From NCBI GenBank assembly GCA_029964075.1, contig CM057141.1, positions 1,674,001 through 1,738,000 of the forward strand: DNA of 64,000 bases. Reading direction: 5' to 3'. Source of the stretch: Patiria pectinifera (lineage: Eukaryota > Echinodermata > Asteroidea > Valvatida > Asterinidae). Positions within the stretch are counted from its first letter, which is position 1. Each line of letters opens with the position of its first letter. This document shows positions 52,701 through 61,700 of the stretch, one piece after another. The notes under the pieces were generated by a model, which was not told where the DNA came from, did not search any database, and worked only from the letters and a program-made list of their open reading frames with translations. A program made the translations under genes and the position numbers.

Positions 52701-55448
52701 TCAAATTATGCTGTTCATGAAACCATCTGAAATTACAAACGGATAAAGATCGCAAGGTTATATTTTAATTTCAATTCTTACGGACTGTAAACTTTCTTCG
52801 TAGATATTTTGAATCATACTTCACTTTATACCCTTCTTTTATCACTGTATAGGCCTAGGCCTATACGGTTATACTACATCACGTAATTATCGGCGGCCAT
52901 TATATAGCGCGACTTAAGAAGGCTATATACATGTATATTGGTTGCATATTGACGTTGTTATGCAAACAGAAAACAAAAGGCTTCTCCACTTACAACTAAC
53001 AGACAAAGACAGGTAAATCTCCCTGAGACATTTCCCCAAAAGGTGCTTAATTGGATTTTCAATTAAAATGGAAGATGTGAGCTAGTGTCAATGAGGCGGC
53101 GCGCTTTCACATCATGAGAGCACAGAAACGCATGCAGGCAGAGTTGATTCAATTGGTGTCCTAAAATTATCATAAAATGCAGAGAAAACGTTTTCATTTC
53201 AGGAAACCTCCATCACCAATTAGCCTAATAGAAATGGAAAAAGGAAAGGGAAGAGACAAGATGAGACCCCATGACGATAAATCATAGTTTACGACAGACG
53301 AAAATGGTGCAAACTTCCGTTGGGGCTGTTTAATACGTATGAACAGCGCCGCTGAAGTCAAATGGATGTGTAAAGCCTCAGCCCCTTTTTATAATTTTCC
53401 ACGGCCGCAAAATGTCCAGATTGTTTTCCAGTCCACGCCCCGCTACATATAATATTCACTGTCGCCTTGTATAGAAATGGTGCAATCACAAATAGCCGCA
53501 GCAATTATACAGCAATTAGAAAACGAAATGGAAAGTACTGGTCAGCGGTTTATTTTTAGGGCATCCAGAAGATGTAATTTCGCAATCCATCACCTCCTAT
53601 CTCAATGACACCTTCGCTGAATTATTTACAAAATCTACAGGGCACGGGGAGAGCCTGCATCCCGTGGGTAAACACAGGCTGGTGGGTCCGGGGTGTCAAA
53701 ACACATTTACCCCGGTCCCTCATAATGGACCATCGTGTCCATTATGCCGAGTTCAAACCAAGGATTGCTTTGACCATTTTTCTTCCTCTGCCGTTATGTT
53801 TTTTTCCCTGCCCGGTGGGCGTGGCGCCCTCATTGCAAGGTCACTGTTTTTCAATCAGACACTTATGATGACCAATGACATTCTCTCCTGCTTCCATGAG
53901 CAACGGAAGAGGTTTCTGATCAATAAGTTTCTTATCATTTTTTTTTTTTAAAGGGGGAAAAGAAGGTTGACTACATTCGTTATTTGATTGTTTTTATTTA
54001 CATGGCTCAGTTGACCGTTATCGATTGCTTTGTAATTTCATTCTTTTGAAATTTATTTATTAACATGTTCAGACATTTTTTTTTAAAAATCTGTTTCTCC
54101 ATTTATTCATTAAAATTATTATTAAGTCTTAGGTGCATCCTTCTTTGTCTGTTTTTTTACTTGTGTTTGAACTAAAACAATAGTTGAAATTGAATATTGT
54201 TAATTTTGTTATTGTACACCAAAGTAAAGACAAACAATTTTTGATTTTTTAAAATATTTTTCTTTTTCCCCCTCTTCTTTTGTGCAACTTAAATTACATA
54301 TTATACATGTACATCAGTAGAATTGTTCAACTAAAAGATTAACCAGATAATAGTGAACTGGGTTTTTTTTTTCCGGGTGTTAAAATATCGCTAAAACCGA
54401 GAATACATCACCATTATTAAAAATACCGTACACTCCATGTGGAATTGTTTGGAGAATATTTCCATGTCATCAAATTGAATTTCATGCATCAGTTATAATC
54501 AAATCAAGCCATACGGGTGCATTTGTCCCCGACAGCATAATACAGGCTGACATGTGTATCTCAACTTTGCATAATTATACAGAAAACAAAATATGACAGA
54601 ATAACCATAATCAATTTTGGTCCCATAGGCATTATGAAGCGTCGTTATGTTGATATCAACGCAAAATGTGGAAGCACTGTTTTGCAATGATGGCATGGCA
54701 TATGCTGCTTATTCCTGAACACACATATCACGTGATAGGGTATTCAATTCTGCTGGAGAGCAGACTACAGGTAATCTGGACCCAACACACAGGGGTAATG
54801 ATGTAATGCTGAACCCATCCGTTAAAGAGCCAAATTCTACAAAAATTCGCCGGTTGGTCCAGAATTGAAGTTGCTATATCTTCTAATTAAATAAACTAAA
54901 AACCTATAGGTTTGACTGATTTTGAAACTCAAATTTGTGAGTTTTCATGTAATTCTGGTAATAATATTTGTTGACCAAGATACCAAAACACAGGAAGATA
55001 AACAAAGGGAATTACTGTCATTTGTTTTCAATACAGATGTGTATTCAAACGGGGGTACTCGCTGCGAAGCCCACTCTTGCTTCTTACTTTCGAAAATACG
55101 TCATTTGACATAAAGCAATGGTTCATAATGCGATGTGGTTTAACAAAGCAGGGCAGTGAATATTATCTCTTTTTCAGCAGTTGTTAAAGTTACAGTCGTC
55201 GTTCTATTTCTGAGTTTTTTTTATTGGAATAAAACCCCCAAAATTTGAAAATTTAGTAAGGAAAAAACAATTTCAAGGAGTTGGAGATTGAGTGTGGACA
55301 AGCTTTCCCCTTGCGGTCCCGGATGTTGATTTTGCCTCATTCCCAGGACTGTAATACTCACCTCCATCATCTCAATCCGATTGTCGTTGTTCTCATCGTA
55401 TATCTTCATGTATGTGGCGATGGCTTTCTGCAGACATTCGTCGGACTC
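34620..55448 (-). CDS. Six-EF-hand calcium-binding protein, calbindin/calretinin/secretagogin family (spliced, 5' part missing)
   Basis: Eight minus-strand exons join in frame into 219 residues ending at a TAG stop: 55362-55448, 46805-46891, 42256-42312, 41936-42004, 41258-41313, 40596-40635, 36054-36110, 35107-35181 and 34620-34751 (the 41258 and 40596 exons share a split codon; all other junctions are phase 0). Five EF loops are visible: DENNDNRIEMME, DADRDGFIDKSE, DVDKDNKLSFKE, DKDKNNVISGDE and DKNNDQMISENE. Family signatures recalled from human and fly members are NFLLLFR after EF2, NFLRDL after EF3, and VKEN followed by FLQF after EF4. Members are cytosolic calcium buffers/sensors of neurons and endocrine cells with about 260-310 residues, so EF1 and its linker (about 50-60 residues) are missing. 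The C-terminal FLGV and IWLKYDAD lean towards secretagogin, and the EF2-EF3 linker length towards calbindin, so no symbol is assigned. Every acceptor is AG and every donor GT. Confidence 0.93.
35107..35181 (-). CDS. Calbindin-family gene, EF5 loop exon
   Basis: This 75-nt phase-0 exon has acceptor TTGTTCGCAG and donor TCG|GTGAGAC. It encodes DKNNVISGDELTAFLKDL and then VILHADS. Together with the preceding exon it forms a canonical EF5 loop with ligands at positions 1, 3, 5, 9 and 12. Human secretagogin has a degenerate EF5 here, so this protein keeps a site lost there. Confidence 0.9.
36054..36110 (-). CDS. Calbindin-family gene, EF5 entering-helix exon
   Basis: This 57-nt phase-0 exon has acceptor TTTGCAAACAG and donor AAG|GTACTAG. 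It encodes KKVKVSNEEFKRVFQHYDK, the EF5 entering helix plus the first two residues of its calcium loop. The loop is completed by the next exon, giving DKDKNNVISGDE. An intron inside an EF loop is consistent with this family. Confidence 0.9.
38081..38101 (-). CDS. Possible 21-nt in-frame microexon of the calbindin-family gene
   Basis: On the minus strand, AAACTCGCAG is followed by 21 nt and then the strong donor GGC|GTAAGTAC. The segment reads GSLGEKG in phase 0, and both neighbouring exons also join in phase 0, so it could be included or skipped without changing frame. It would add seven residues to the EF4-EF5 linker, which varies in length in this family. The acceptor has a poor pyrimidine tract. 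A chance match is possible; transcripts would decide. Confidence 0.35.
38672..38685. promoter_or_regulatory. X-box (RFX-type) motif in intron
   Basis: GTTACCCTGGTAAC is a perfect 6-2-6 inverted repeat matching the RFX X-box consensus GTTNCC-NN-GGNAAC. It lies in the EF4-EF5 intron of the calbindin-family gene, 571 bp upstream of the candidate microexon in transcription direction. Confidence 0.45.
40596..40635 (-). CDS. Calbindin-family gene, EF4-EF5 linker mini-exon
   Basis: This 40-nt exon lies between acceptor TTTTGCATAG and the strong donor GAG|GTAAGTA. Its first base completes the split Lys codon. It then encodes LVPVKENIFLQFE, matching LLPVKENFL of fly calbindin-32 and LQENFLLQF of secretagogin. 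It is too short to stand out as an open frame; the splice signals and the family motif identify it. Confidence 0.88.
41258..41313 (-). CDS. Calbindin-family gene, EF4 loop exon
   Basis: This 56-nt exon has acceptor TTTTCTCTAG and donor CTCAA|GTAAGAG. It encodes IKLF, the EF4 loop DVDKDNKLSFKE and ML, and ends with two bases of a Lys codon completed by the next exon. Asp1, Asp3, Asp5, Ser9 and Glu12 are present. Position 6 is Asn, not Gly. Confidence 0.9.
41936..42004 (-). CDS. Calbindin-family gene, EF3-EF4 linker exon
   Basis: This 69-nt phase-0 exon has acceptor ATTCAACAG and donor ATG|GTAAGCC. It encodes NFLRDLSKVELSDEKL and then QTYTDAM. NFLRDL is identical to secretagogin and fly calbindin-32 at this position, and YTDAM matches the YTD-M entering helix of EF4. 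The linker is a few residues shorter than in vertebrate members. Confidence 0.9.
42256..42312 (-). CDS. Calbindin-family gene, EF3 loop exon
   Basis: This 57-nt phase-0 exon has acceptor TATGTTCAG and donor AAG|GTAGGTG. It encodes IWLKY, the EF3 loop DADRDGFIDKSE and LK. This is the only one of the five visible loops with the canonical Gly at position 6. Asp1, Asp3, Asp5, Asp9 and Glu12 are all present, so it should bind calcium. The intron to the next exon is short (251 nt). Confidence 0.92.
43891..43924. repeat. GGCGC/GGCGT pentamer run
   Basis: Seven GGCGY units in tandem (GGCGCGGCGCGGCGTGGCGT and onward), a GC-rich island in AT-rich intron DNA. Confidence 0.85.
44908..45275 (+). mobile_element. 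PIF/Harbinger-like MITE family C, copy 2
   Basis: The copy runs from GGCCAAAAAAAAAGTCTCC to GGAGACTTTTTTTTGGCC, with TTA at 44905-44907 and 45276-45278. It matches the 2583 copy in reverse orientation throughout. It lies in the intron between the EF2-EF3 linker exon and the EF3 exon of the calbindin-family gene. Confidence 0.82.
46805..46891 (-). CDS. Calbindin-family gene, EF2-EF3 linker exon
   Basis: This 87-nt phase-0 exon lies between acceptor TCTTCACAG and donor GAC|GTGAGTA on the minus strand. It encodes LAEIMKPEQ, the family hallmark NFLLLFR, then a linker ending SKEFYD, the start of the EF3 entering helix. The same NFLLLFR segment sits at the same place in calbindin D28K, calretinin, secretagogin and fly calbindin-32, which makes this the most diagnostic exon of the gene. 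Confidence 0.92.
47274..47451 (+). mobile_element. tRNA-derived SINE family 2, internally deleted copy
   Basis: It starts AAAGGGAGTCAGGTTGGCGT, jumps to ATTGGGTTTTCAGTCCCTGC (losing the region with box B), has a second gap near GTGGGTTTTT, and ends GAGGAATCCTTCGTTTCATT with an AATAAT tail. It lies inside the 8.5-kb intron of the calbindin-family gene. Confidence 0.8.
51334..51347. promoter_or_regulatory. X-box (RFX-type) motif in intron
   Basis: GTTACCATGACAAC matches GTTRCCATGRNAAC. It lies in the 8.5-kb intron after the EF2 exon. Confidence 0.4.
55362..55448 (-). CDS. Calbindin-family gene, EF2 exon
   Basis: This 87-nt phase-0 exon is flanked on the minus strand by acceptor TTGACAG and donor GAG|GTGAGT. 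It encodes ESDECLQKAIATYMKIY followed by the EF2 loop DENNDNRIEMME, with Asp1, Asn3, Asp5, Ile8 and Glu12 as calcium ligands or core positions. Loop position 6 is Asn instead of the usual Gly. It is the most 5' exon I can support. The previous exon, which should carry EF1 and the start codon, is not evident between 55449 and 64000. The following intron is 8.5 kb. Confidence 0.9.
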
Positions 55449-57252
55449 CTGTCAACACAATGAAAAAAGAAAGAAAAGCTTGAATGCGTTTTTAATGTTT
55501 GGTATTTGAACCAATAAGTATCGAGATAAATCGCAAAAGCCAGTGAAGCCTCGACCCCAGGGAGCTCAGACTGTCCGTAGGTACTCAATTGATCACGATT
55601 GGTCGTAATCGATCCCTCACAGGAATCTGATGTTTCTTCTTCGGGGTTCGGCTGCGGGAGATTTTGAGGCCATTGACTTAAAACATTCTTCTTCCATTTT
55701 GGGCATTAGAGGCTTCCAAATGATTCTGGGGGCATAATAGCCAAAGCCATTGCGACGAAGCTGAGGTTTGGAAAGGCCTAATTTTCAGGAGGCTGAGGCG
55801 ACAATATCAGAGTAAACTGCCATGCTCGGGGACATACACACCGTACCGTGACACCCCCATCGGCTTTGGTGTGAGTTACTCTTATTTTGACATAAATAAT
55901 TGCAAAAACTGCCATACCACGATGGTCCTCAAAACTGAGTGGCTTCCTGTACGCCGACTCTGATTATTAACAATCAACATACTCGCTGCATTAAAGATAT
56001 GAAAATGGTAAACGTTTTGTTGATAAGGTAGGCTTCCAAAAGTGAACTTGAATTTGCCATTATCTGTGGTATTGTAAATTATAAGAGCTCCGAATGTAAA
56101 AACTGTTACCAGGTTTCTAAAAAGCTATTATTACAATTAAAAACATGAATTCGACGTATCCTGCCAATCGACCAGCGAAGCCAAGATCCCAACGTTTATG
56201 TTTCAGTGCAAAATGTTGCATGCGCTACTGACATTCAAACATGATCTGTGACGAAACTCGTGTGAAAAATTGCAATGTCACCAGTTTATCCTAGCTGCTG
56301 TAAACTAAAATGGCATCCTCATGTTGGTCTATCTTATCCAAATCATGATTTTCGAATGTCACGCAAATCGGAAAAGCTCAAACAGCATGTGACATTCCGG
56401 CTCTTAGGAATTACACCGCTCGCATGTTTACACCATCTTGGTATCTATATAACGGTCTTGTTCAATCGGCGTCAAGGTTTGTGGATAAGAAGGAAAATTA
56501 ACTGGCGCTGACATGTCGATACGACCGTTAGCTCTAGACCCGTCATTGTAATCTACCAATCTAAACGAGTCTGACTATATAGATGTTAGAAAGTCTTGGA
56601 AAACTGCAAATTGACCTGTAACATTCAGACTCTGTGAAAATAGCAATCAGCCAGTCGAAGAAAGTTAAACTCAGCTCAGAGCCCGATTTCATGGCTACCG
56701 CTTGCCGTAAACGTAGGCGAAGAACCTGCGCTATTTTACTATGGAAAACCGTCTGACTTAAGGGTGGACGTGTACGAAATTATGGTTTGTGCGCAACACA
56801 GACGAACATAATGATAATGTTATTATGTGCGACCGCAGTTTGCACAAAATGGTTATCATAACCGCATAAACTTATGTTTCGTACGTGCCTGACTAACTTA
56901 TTCCGACAATACCAAAGACGCGAATGTGTTAAGAAGAACAAATCTACAGTAAGATACTTCAATCAAAACAAGCTTAACTACATCATATAAAGTTTGTAAC
57001 GTAATATATCTGCTTATAGACTAAAATGTATTTTAGTAAACAACCAAACATAAAAAGAGTAAAACTCAAACTTTCGTATACGTAACTCGACCCTGGAGGG
57101 ATACACAAACGTCAGTAACGGATGTTTTCGGCAGAGATGAATAATTGGACTCCGTTTTATATCCCCCAACACATACCGCCTGAGACCCCGTGTTGCACAG
57201 CCGATCTGAACGGCACGCTAGTAAGCACGCCGTTAGTCGCGCACTTTCGGTT

Positions 57253-57304
57253 TTTCGCGCCAAAGATCCTGGCGATTCCCGCCAATTTACGTCAGAGCGG
57301 GAAC
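57253..57304. promoter_or_regulatory. E2F-like and CRE-like motif cluster
   Basis: Within 52 bp are TTTCGCGCCAAAG, ATTCCCGCCAA, TTTACGTCA and GCGGGAAC, that is, three E2F-type sites in both orientations plus one ATF/CREB-type site, in a CpG-rich stretch (about 57190-57350). It lies upstream of the supported exons of the calbindin-family gene. It could be a promoter or enhancer; no transcript start can be read from sequence alone. Confidence 0.35.
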
Positions 57305-57726
57305 CCGCAGGCAGGGCGCGTTTACAGTGGGTCGTGCGGCCACATAAAACAACATCGATTTGCCACAGACCACGTCAGGCAACGTGTGAAGCTGCATACG
57401 CTGGGTGCTGCCCAATTTACAGAGCAACCATTTCCGGTAACAGCTATGGAACGGTAGCTCGTTTGCATTCACAATAATGTCATTTGTAAAGCTTGGCCTA
57501 GAGGAAAGAAATTAACTGCCGGTATCTGTTGACATGTTTTGGCTTTACAGAGGTTCTATTTGCTCATGGATCTACAAAACAGGTGCTTTGCCTTAAGTTC
57601 GCCTTGATCATTCTCCTATTCGGGTGATTGTATGGTTACAAAACAACGATACATAAAATTTCAATTTCAAAAGACGAATGGAAAGACGGAAGTGTATCAT
57701 GTTACTTTGGGGCTGGTCCACTTTAA

Positions 57727-58005
57727 GGCCAAAAAAAGGTCTCCGGTTTCTGGTATGCGCGTGCGTCGCCGTAGCCATGCGCGTCGGCAAAACGAAAAAG
57801 TTTTTTTTTTCAATGTAAAGATGATGTCTCATAACTGCCAAACTCACTGGTTTGACTGGAATCCTGCTGCTGCACAATTTTATCGTCGGGCACCATTTGC
57901 AGTCATCGGCCGACATTGAAGAAAAAAAGGGGGAAAAAACCGCGTCGCCGCACCATTTTTGGGGGCAAGCTCCATACCAGAAACCGGAGACTTTTGTTTT
58001 TGGCC
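57727..58005 (+). mobile_element. PIF/Harbinger-like MITE family C, copy 3 (internally deleted)
   Basis: Both termini are intact. About 85-90 bp of the centre (the part containing ATGATCGAGAATAAGC in copy 2) is missing. The flanks read TTAA on both sides, which leaves open a TTAA rather than TTA target duplication. Confidence 0.8.
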
Positions 58006-58116
58006 TTAACTCTCTAAATAATGAGCACGTTTTGCTTTGAGTTGGGTTCCATTGCGTTGCGTTTGGTTGAACTCAATTGGGTTGAATTGAGTCTGGCTGA
58101 GTTAGGTTTGATATAT

Positions 58117-58344
58117 GGTAGGGTAGGGTAGGGTAGGGTAGGGTAGGGTAGGGTAGGGTAGGGTAGGGTAGGGTAGGGTAAGGTAAGGTAAGGTAAGGTA
58201 AGTAGGGTATAGGGTAGGGTAAGTAGGGTAGGGTAGGGTAAGTAGGGTAGGGTAGGGTAAGTAGGGTAGGGTAGGGTAAGTAGGGTAGGGTAGGGTAAGT
58301 AGGGTAGGGTAAGTAGGGTAGGGTAGGGTAGGGTAGGATAGGTA
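58117..58344. repeat. GGGTA pentamer array with a 19-bp higher-order unit
   Basis: About 230 bp of (GGGTA)n. The first part is plain GGGTA, then GGTAA pentamers, then repeats of AGTAGGGTAGGGTAGGGTA (19 bp) and shorter variants. The plus strand is G-rich with many GGG runs. It directly follows the MITE ending at 58005 and a degenerate TTGGGTTGAATTGAGT stretch. Confidence 0.95.
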
Positions 58345-58663
58345 ATCAGGTTGGGCAACAGGTCAGGAAGCGGGTTGTGTTGGGTTCATTGTTTTCCCTA
58401 TGTTGTGTTGGAGCTTGAGTTCAATACCTGTAGCTATCTTGGCACAATGTTCCACTCAACGGAAGGTTTCAAACTTGTATAAAAAGCAGCAGTGAAACTT
58501 AGTAAGCAGGCTATGCCAGAGTTCTTGATATTATTGGGATTCATTGAATATAGCGGGCAGCAGCGTATAGCGTAAACTTCTAGGGGGCACCTGGGGTACA
58601 CTGGGTTTTTTTTCAAGGGGGCACTGAAGGCAGCTGATAGTTATAGTTATGCAATGCAAGATT

Positions 58664-58746
58664 TACATGGGGGGGGGAGGGGGGCGCATCCGCGGGGACA
58701 CGGACCTCCGCTGGGGGGGGATGTACCCCCGTGGTTACGCCACTGA
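58664..58746. repeat. G-rich repeat end
   Basis: Runs of eight or nine G around GCGCATCCGCGGGGACACGG, closing with CCCCGTGGTTACGCCACTG. This terminal phrase is typical of a dispersed G-rich repeat in marine invertebrates (from memory). Confidence 0.4.
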
Positions 58747-61700
58747 ATAAAGGTGAACACTGAGTCATCGCCCTTTCGATTCCATGGAAACGAGACGTAC
58801 TAGTCGATAATGTCTATCGAATTCTGGTACTCCGGCGGGTGCTGCGATCAGTTAACATGGAGTCACTTATTTATCAAATCCTCACGAACCAAAACAGATG
58901 ACTTTACTGAAGGTCCATCGGACGTGAAGTAGCCCCCGAGCATGAAATACGAACCCCTTGTTATTTGTTTTGAAAGTTCAACGGTGGACAAATAGTAACT
59001 GTATGCGGCACTGGATTTGCAAACCGGACGTTCATCACGAAGAAACGAGACGGATCACAATGACGGATCATGTCCGAGTGTTTTAAAGCAATCTGGTCTT
59101 TTGTTTTGCACGGAATTTGGAAGCCGAGGATGCATCATGCGTGCACTCAAAACCAAGACTCTTTGGCGTCGTTAGGTTTCTCAGCCTTTACGTTAAAATC
59201 CAATGTTAGGTTACTAAATCTGTTGTCAGTCGCGAGCCTCATTTTCAGCCAACTTCGGTGCAAAGTGCCATCGTATGAATGTAGTCGTATACGTGGAATT
59301 GCGTCAAATACGGCATTTCGCCAGTAATTGGAATACCCTAGTTATGGTTAGTTCCTTTTCCTTTCATTTTCTTGTGCTATCTGTGACTTTATTGGCTGTA
59401 ATGGTAAGCTTGGACGGTGCAGGTTTATTAATGGGATAGCTTTGGGCATCGATTGTTTTTAACGGACGTGAAGCACCCTTGATATCCATAACCTAAATTT
59501 AGCCTTTTAATGGAACCCAAGACTCCACTCGGTAGTCTCATATGGCTCTGTCATGTGCGCAGAGTGGCTATTTTGAGCCATAAATATAGCGGCAATCAAA
59601 AAAGCGGAGATTGTATTCGTGACGTGCGTGAATCTTATATTACTCAATGTGGCTACGTTAAAGGTGCAGTGACTGCAGGTGGTTTTAACATGATATTGTA
59701 CTAGAAGTTGTCCGTCGTTCCAATGGTTCAATATGGCTATCTGACATTGAACAAGGGGGCAGACCACATAGGTTTTCATGTCACAGTACGTGGCACATAC
59801 TGCCTGCCGACTCTCACGGGTACTTCCTTAACCCTGAATAAAAGGCTGGATTACGCCTTGCAGAGCGCCCTGATCCCAGATAAGTGCCCCGGCGATACTC
59901 AGATGTTGAATCTTGGCAGGTTCAACATGATAAAACATCTTCACTCTAATGTTTCATGTTATTCATCGAACCGTTACTGATTAAGCTTAATGGCGACCCA
60001 CTGCTTAAAAATAAAATCAGCAGTTCAACTATTTTGTATCGATGGCGCCAACGTGGATGCGCACACGATGAACCAATCCTTCAATTATTCACCGTGGAAA
60101 CCATGGTCCAATCTGGAATAACCCAGTCGAATCGTTGATCATATCACGCCAGTACAGGATGACACACACAATGTTTATCTGTCTGCAAGATACTGCAGGT
60201 GTGAATGGAAATGACAGATGGTGAACCTGAAACTGTTTCCCGCCATAAAAACCACAATCCGTAAAATGCGTCTACCAAGAGGTGAGAAAACTGCCAGAGC
60301 AAGGGATGGATATATGGTAACTAACACAGGGATTGATTTGGCGATCCAGAAGCGCTCTGGATTTGGATCCTGATAAAGATGCGTGTTACCAAAAATATCA
60401 GCTGAAAGGCCTCGATCTACATTTCATAAGGTTCTATTCATAGTTTCATACGAGTCTGTTATACATTCAACTAGGTAAATAGGTCAAACACCCCACGCCA
60501 TAGTTTCTATTTATTACCGCGCAGTGACGGCTGGGCCGGTTATAACCGGGAACTATAGTTCGAGGAAACCAACGGGATGTGCCACAGAAGATTGGAATTC
60601 CGATCGGGCATCACGGCTAATCTATCAGCGAAATACAAGAGTCGCTGGTGCCCGCCGGGCGGCTTCAATGAAAAGCCGCTCCGACTTTTGTGCTTAAAAC
60701 TGATGAGGGATGCTTCATCATGTTGAACAAGGCCGAGTGGCTTCGGTTTGAGCTTATCAGATCAAAATTGTACTGCTGTTAAGCATAAAGACAAGGATCA
60801 TTTCCCAAATGAATTAAAAAATACTGTGAGAAGCACGACAACATAAAGACCTTATCAAATGTATGTGCCAGTTTTCGAAGGGAATCGACACCACAGTGTC
60901 TGAGTTATTTACCTTAAATGTTTATTATTTATGCACATGTAACTTTATTATCTATGCAAGGTAAAGTTAGTACATACATAATTATTAAAATAGCAATAGT
61001 ATAATGTTCAGCAAATTAGAAATCTTTAGCATTTTATTAGGAAAAGGAGAAGTGTCACCAACGACCGTAGATCAGACCAACTACTGACGCACACACATTT
61101 CGCCATCTGGGCATCGATTTCCAACCAGTTTCAGTCAGAGTTCAGCGTGTTTTTCTTGATCTATTCGTGAAGTATCACAGTTTGTCCTAATTATGAGAGT
61201 GATCTTGCGAAAGCATGTGTAATAAATGAACGATCGATACAGAAATATTGGTCGTTTGTTATCACTTGCAGCATGCAGGCCGACTTATAACGATTCGAAC
61301 ACCCTTTTCAACGAAGGAAAACAACTCCGTTTTATTCCGATAGCCTTGGGTTCTCCGAACGAGTTTCCTCGATATTTTGCAATCGTCAAAGCTATATGAT
61401 GAGCTTTGTTGTTCTTCTGTTTGTTTCTCCCTCTCTTTCCCCTTTCATGCCGCGGAAAAAGAACAAGTTTGGGCGCGGGCTCTATAATTATGTTGAGCCC
61501 TTTGTCAGTAATGTGGATTTGCAATGGAGGTTGTGATGAGCTGGCTTGCATGGCTCCAAGCTATCTCATCATTAATGACAGCCTCCTGATTGGAACGTCG
61601 ATGCAGCAAACAAGCAGCCAGAAGACAAGAATTATTAAGGAGCTGCCACGGTGTGATTAGACCGCTTTGAATTCGCGCCTTAAATGAAAACTGGGGGCTC

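Larger units (their letters stand above)
46892..55361 (-). other. 8.5-kb intron of the calbindin-family gene
   Basis: It contains one SINE relic and long low-repeat stretches with homeodomain-like words. Examples are GCAATTACGCCTTTAATTGG at about 48490 and AATTATACAGCAATTAG at about 53503. No exon is needed between the flanking phase-0 exons. Candidate regulatory DNA. Confidence 0.5.

Noticed and set aside
55610-55672. Extra minus-strand exon just upstream of the EF2 exon (CTCCCGCAG, 31 nt, GTGAGG)
   Set aside because: Its length breaks the phase-0 pattern, it encodes no recognisable family sequence and it is not needed. Kept only as a remote possibility.
57122-57457. 111-residue plus-strand open frame in a GC-rich patch
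   Set aside because: No domain, no splice context, and the frame overlaps a motif cluster and CpG-rich DNA that opens frames by chance.
58117-58344. Interstitial telomere
   Set aside because: The unit is GGGTA, not TTAGGG, with a local 19-bp higher-order pattern; simple-repeat expansion explains it.
58014-58358. Minus-strand open frame of LPYPT repeats
   Set aside because: It is the pentamer array read in frame.
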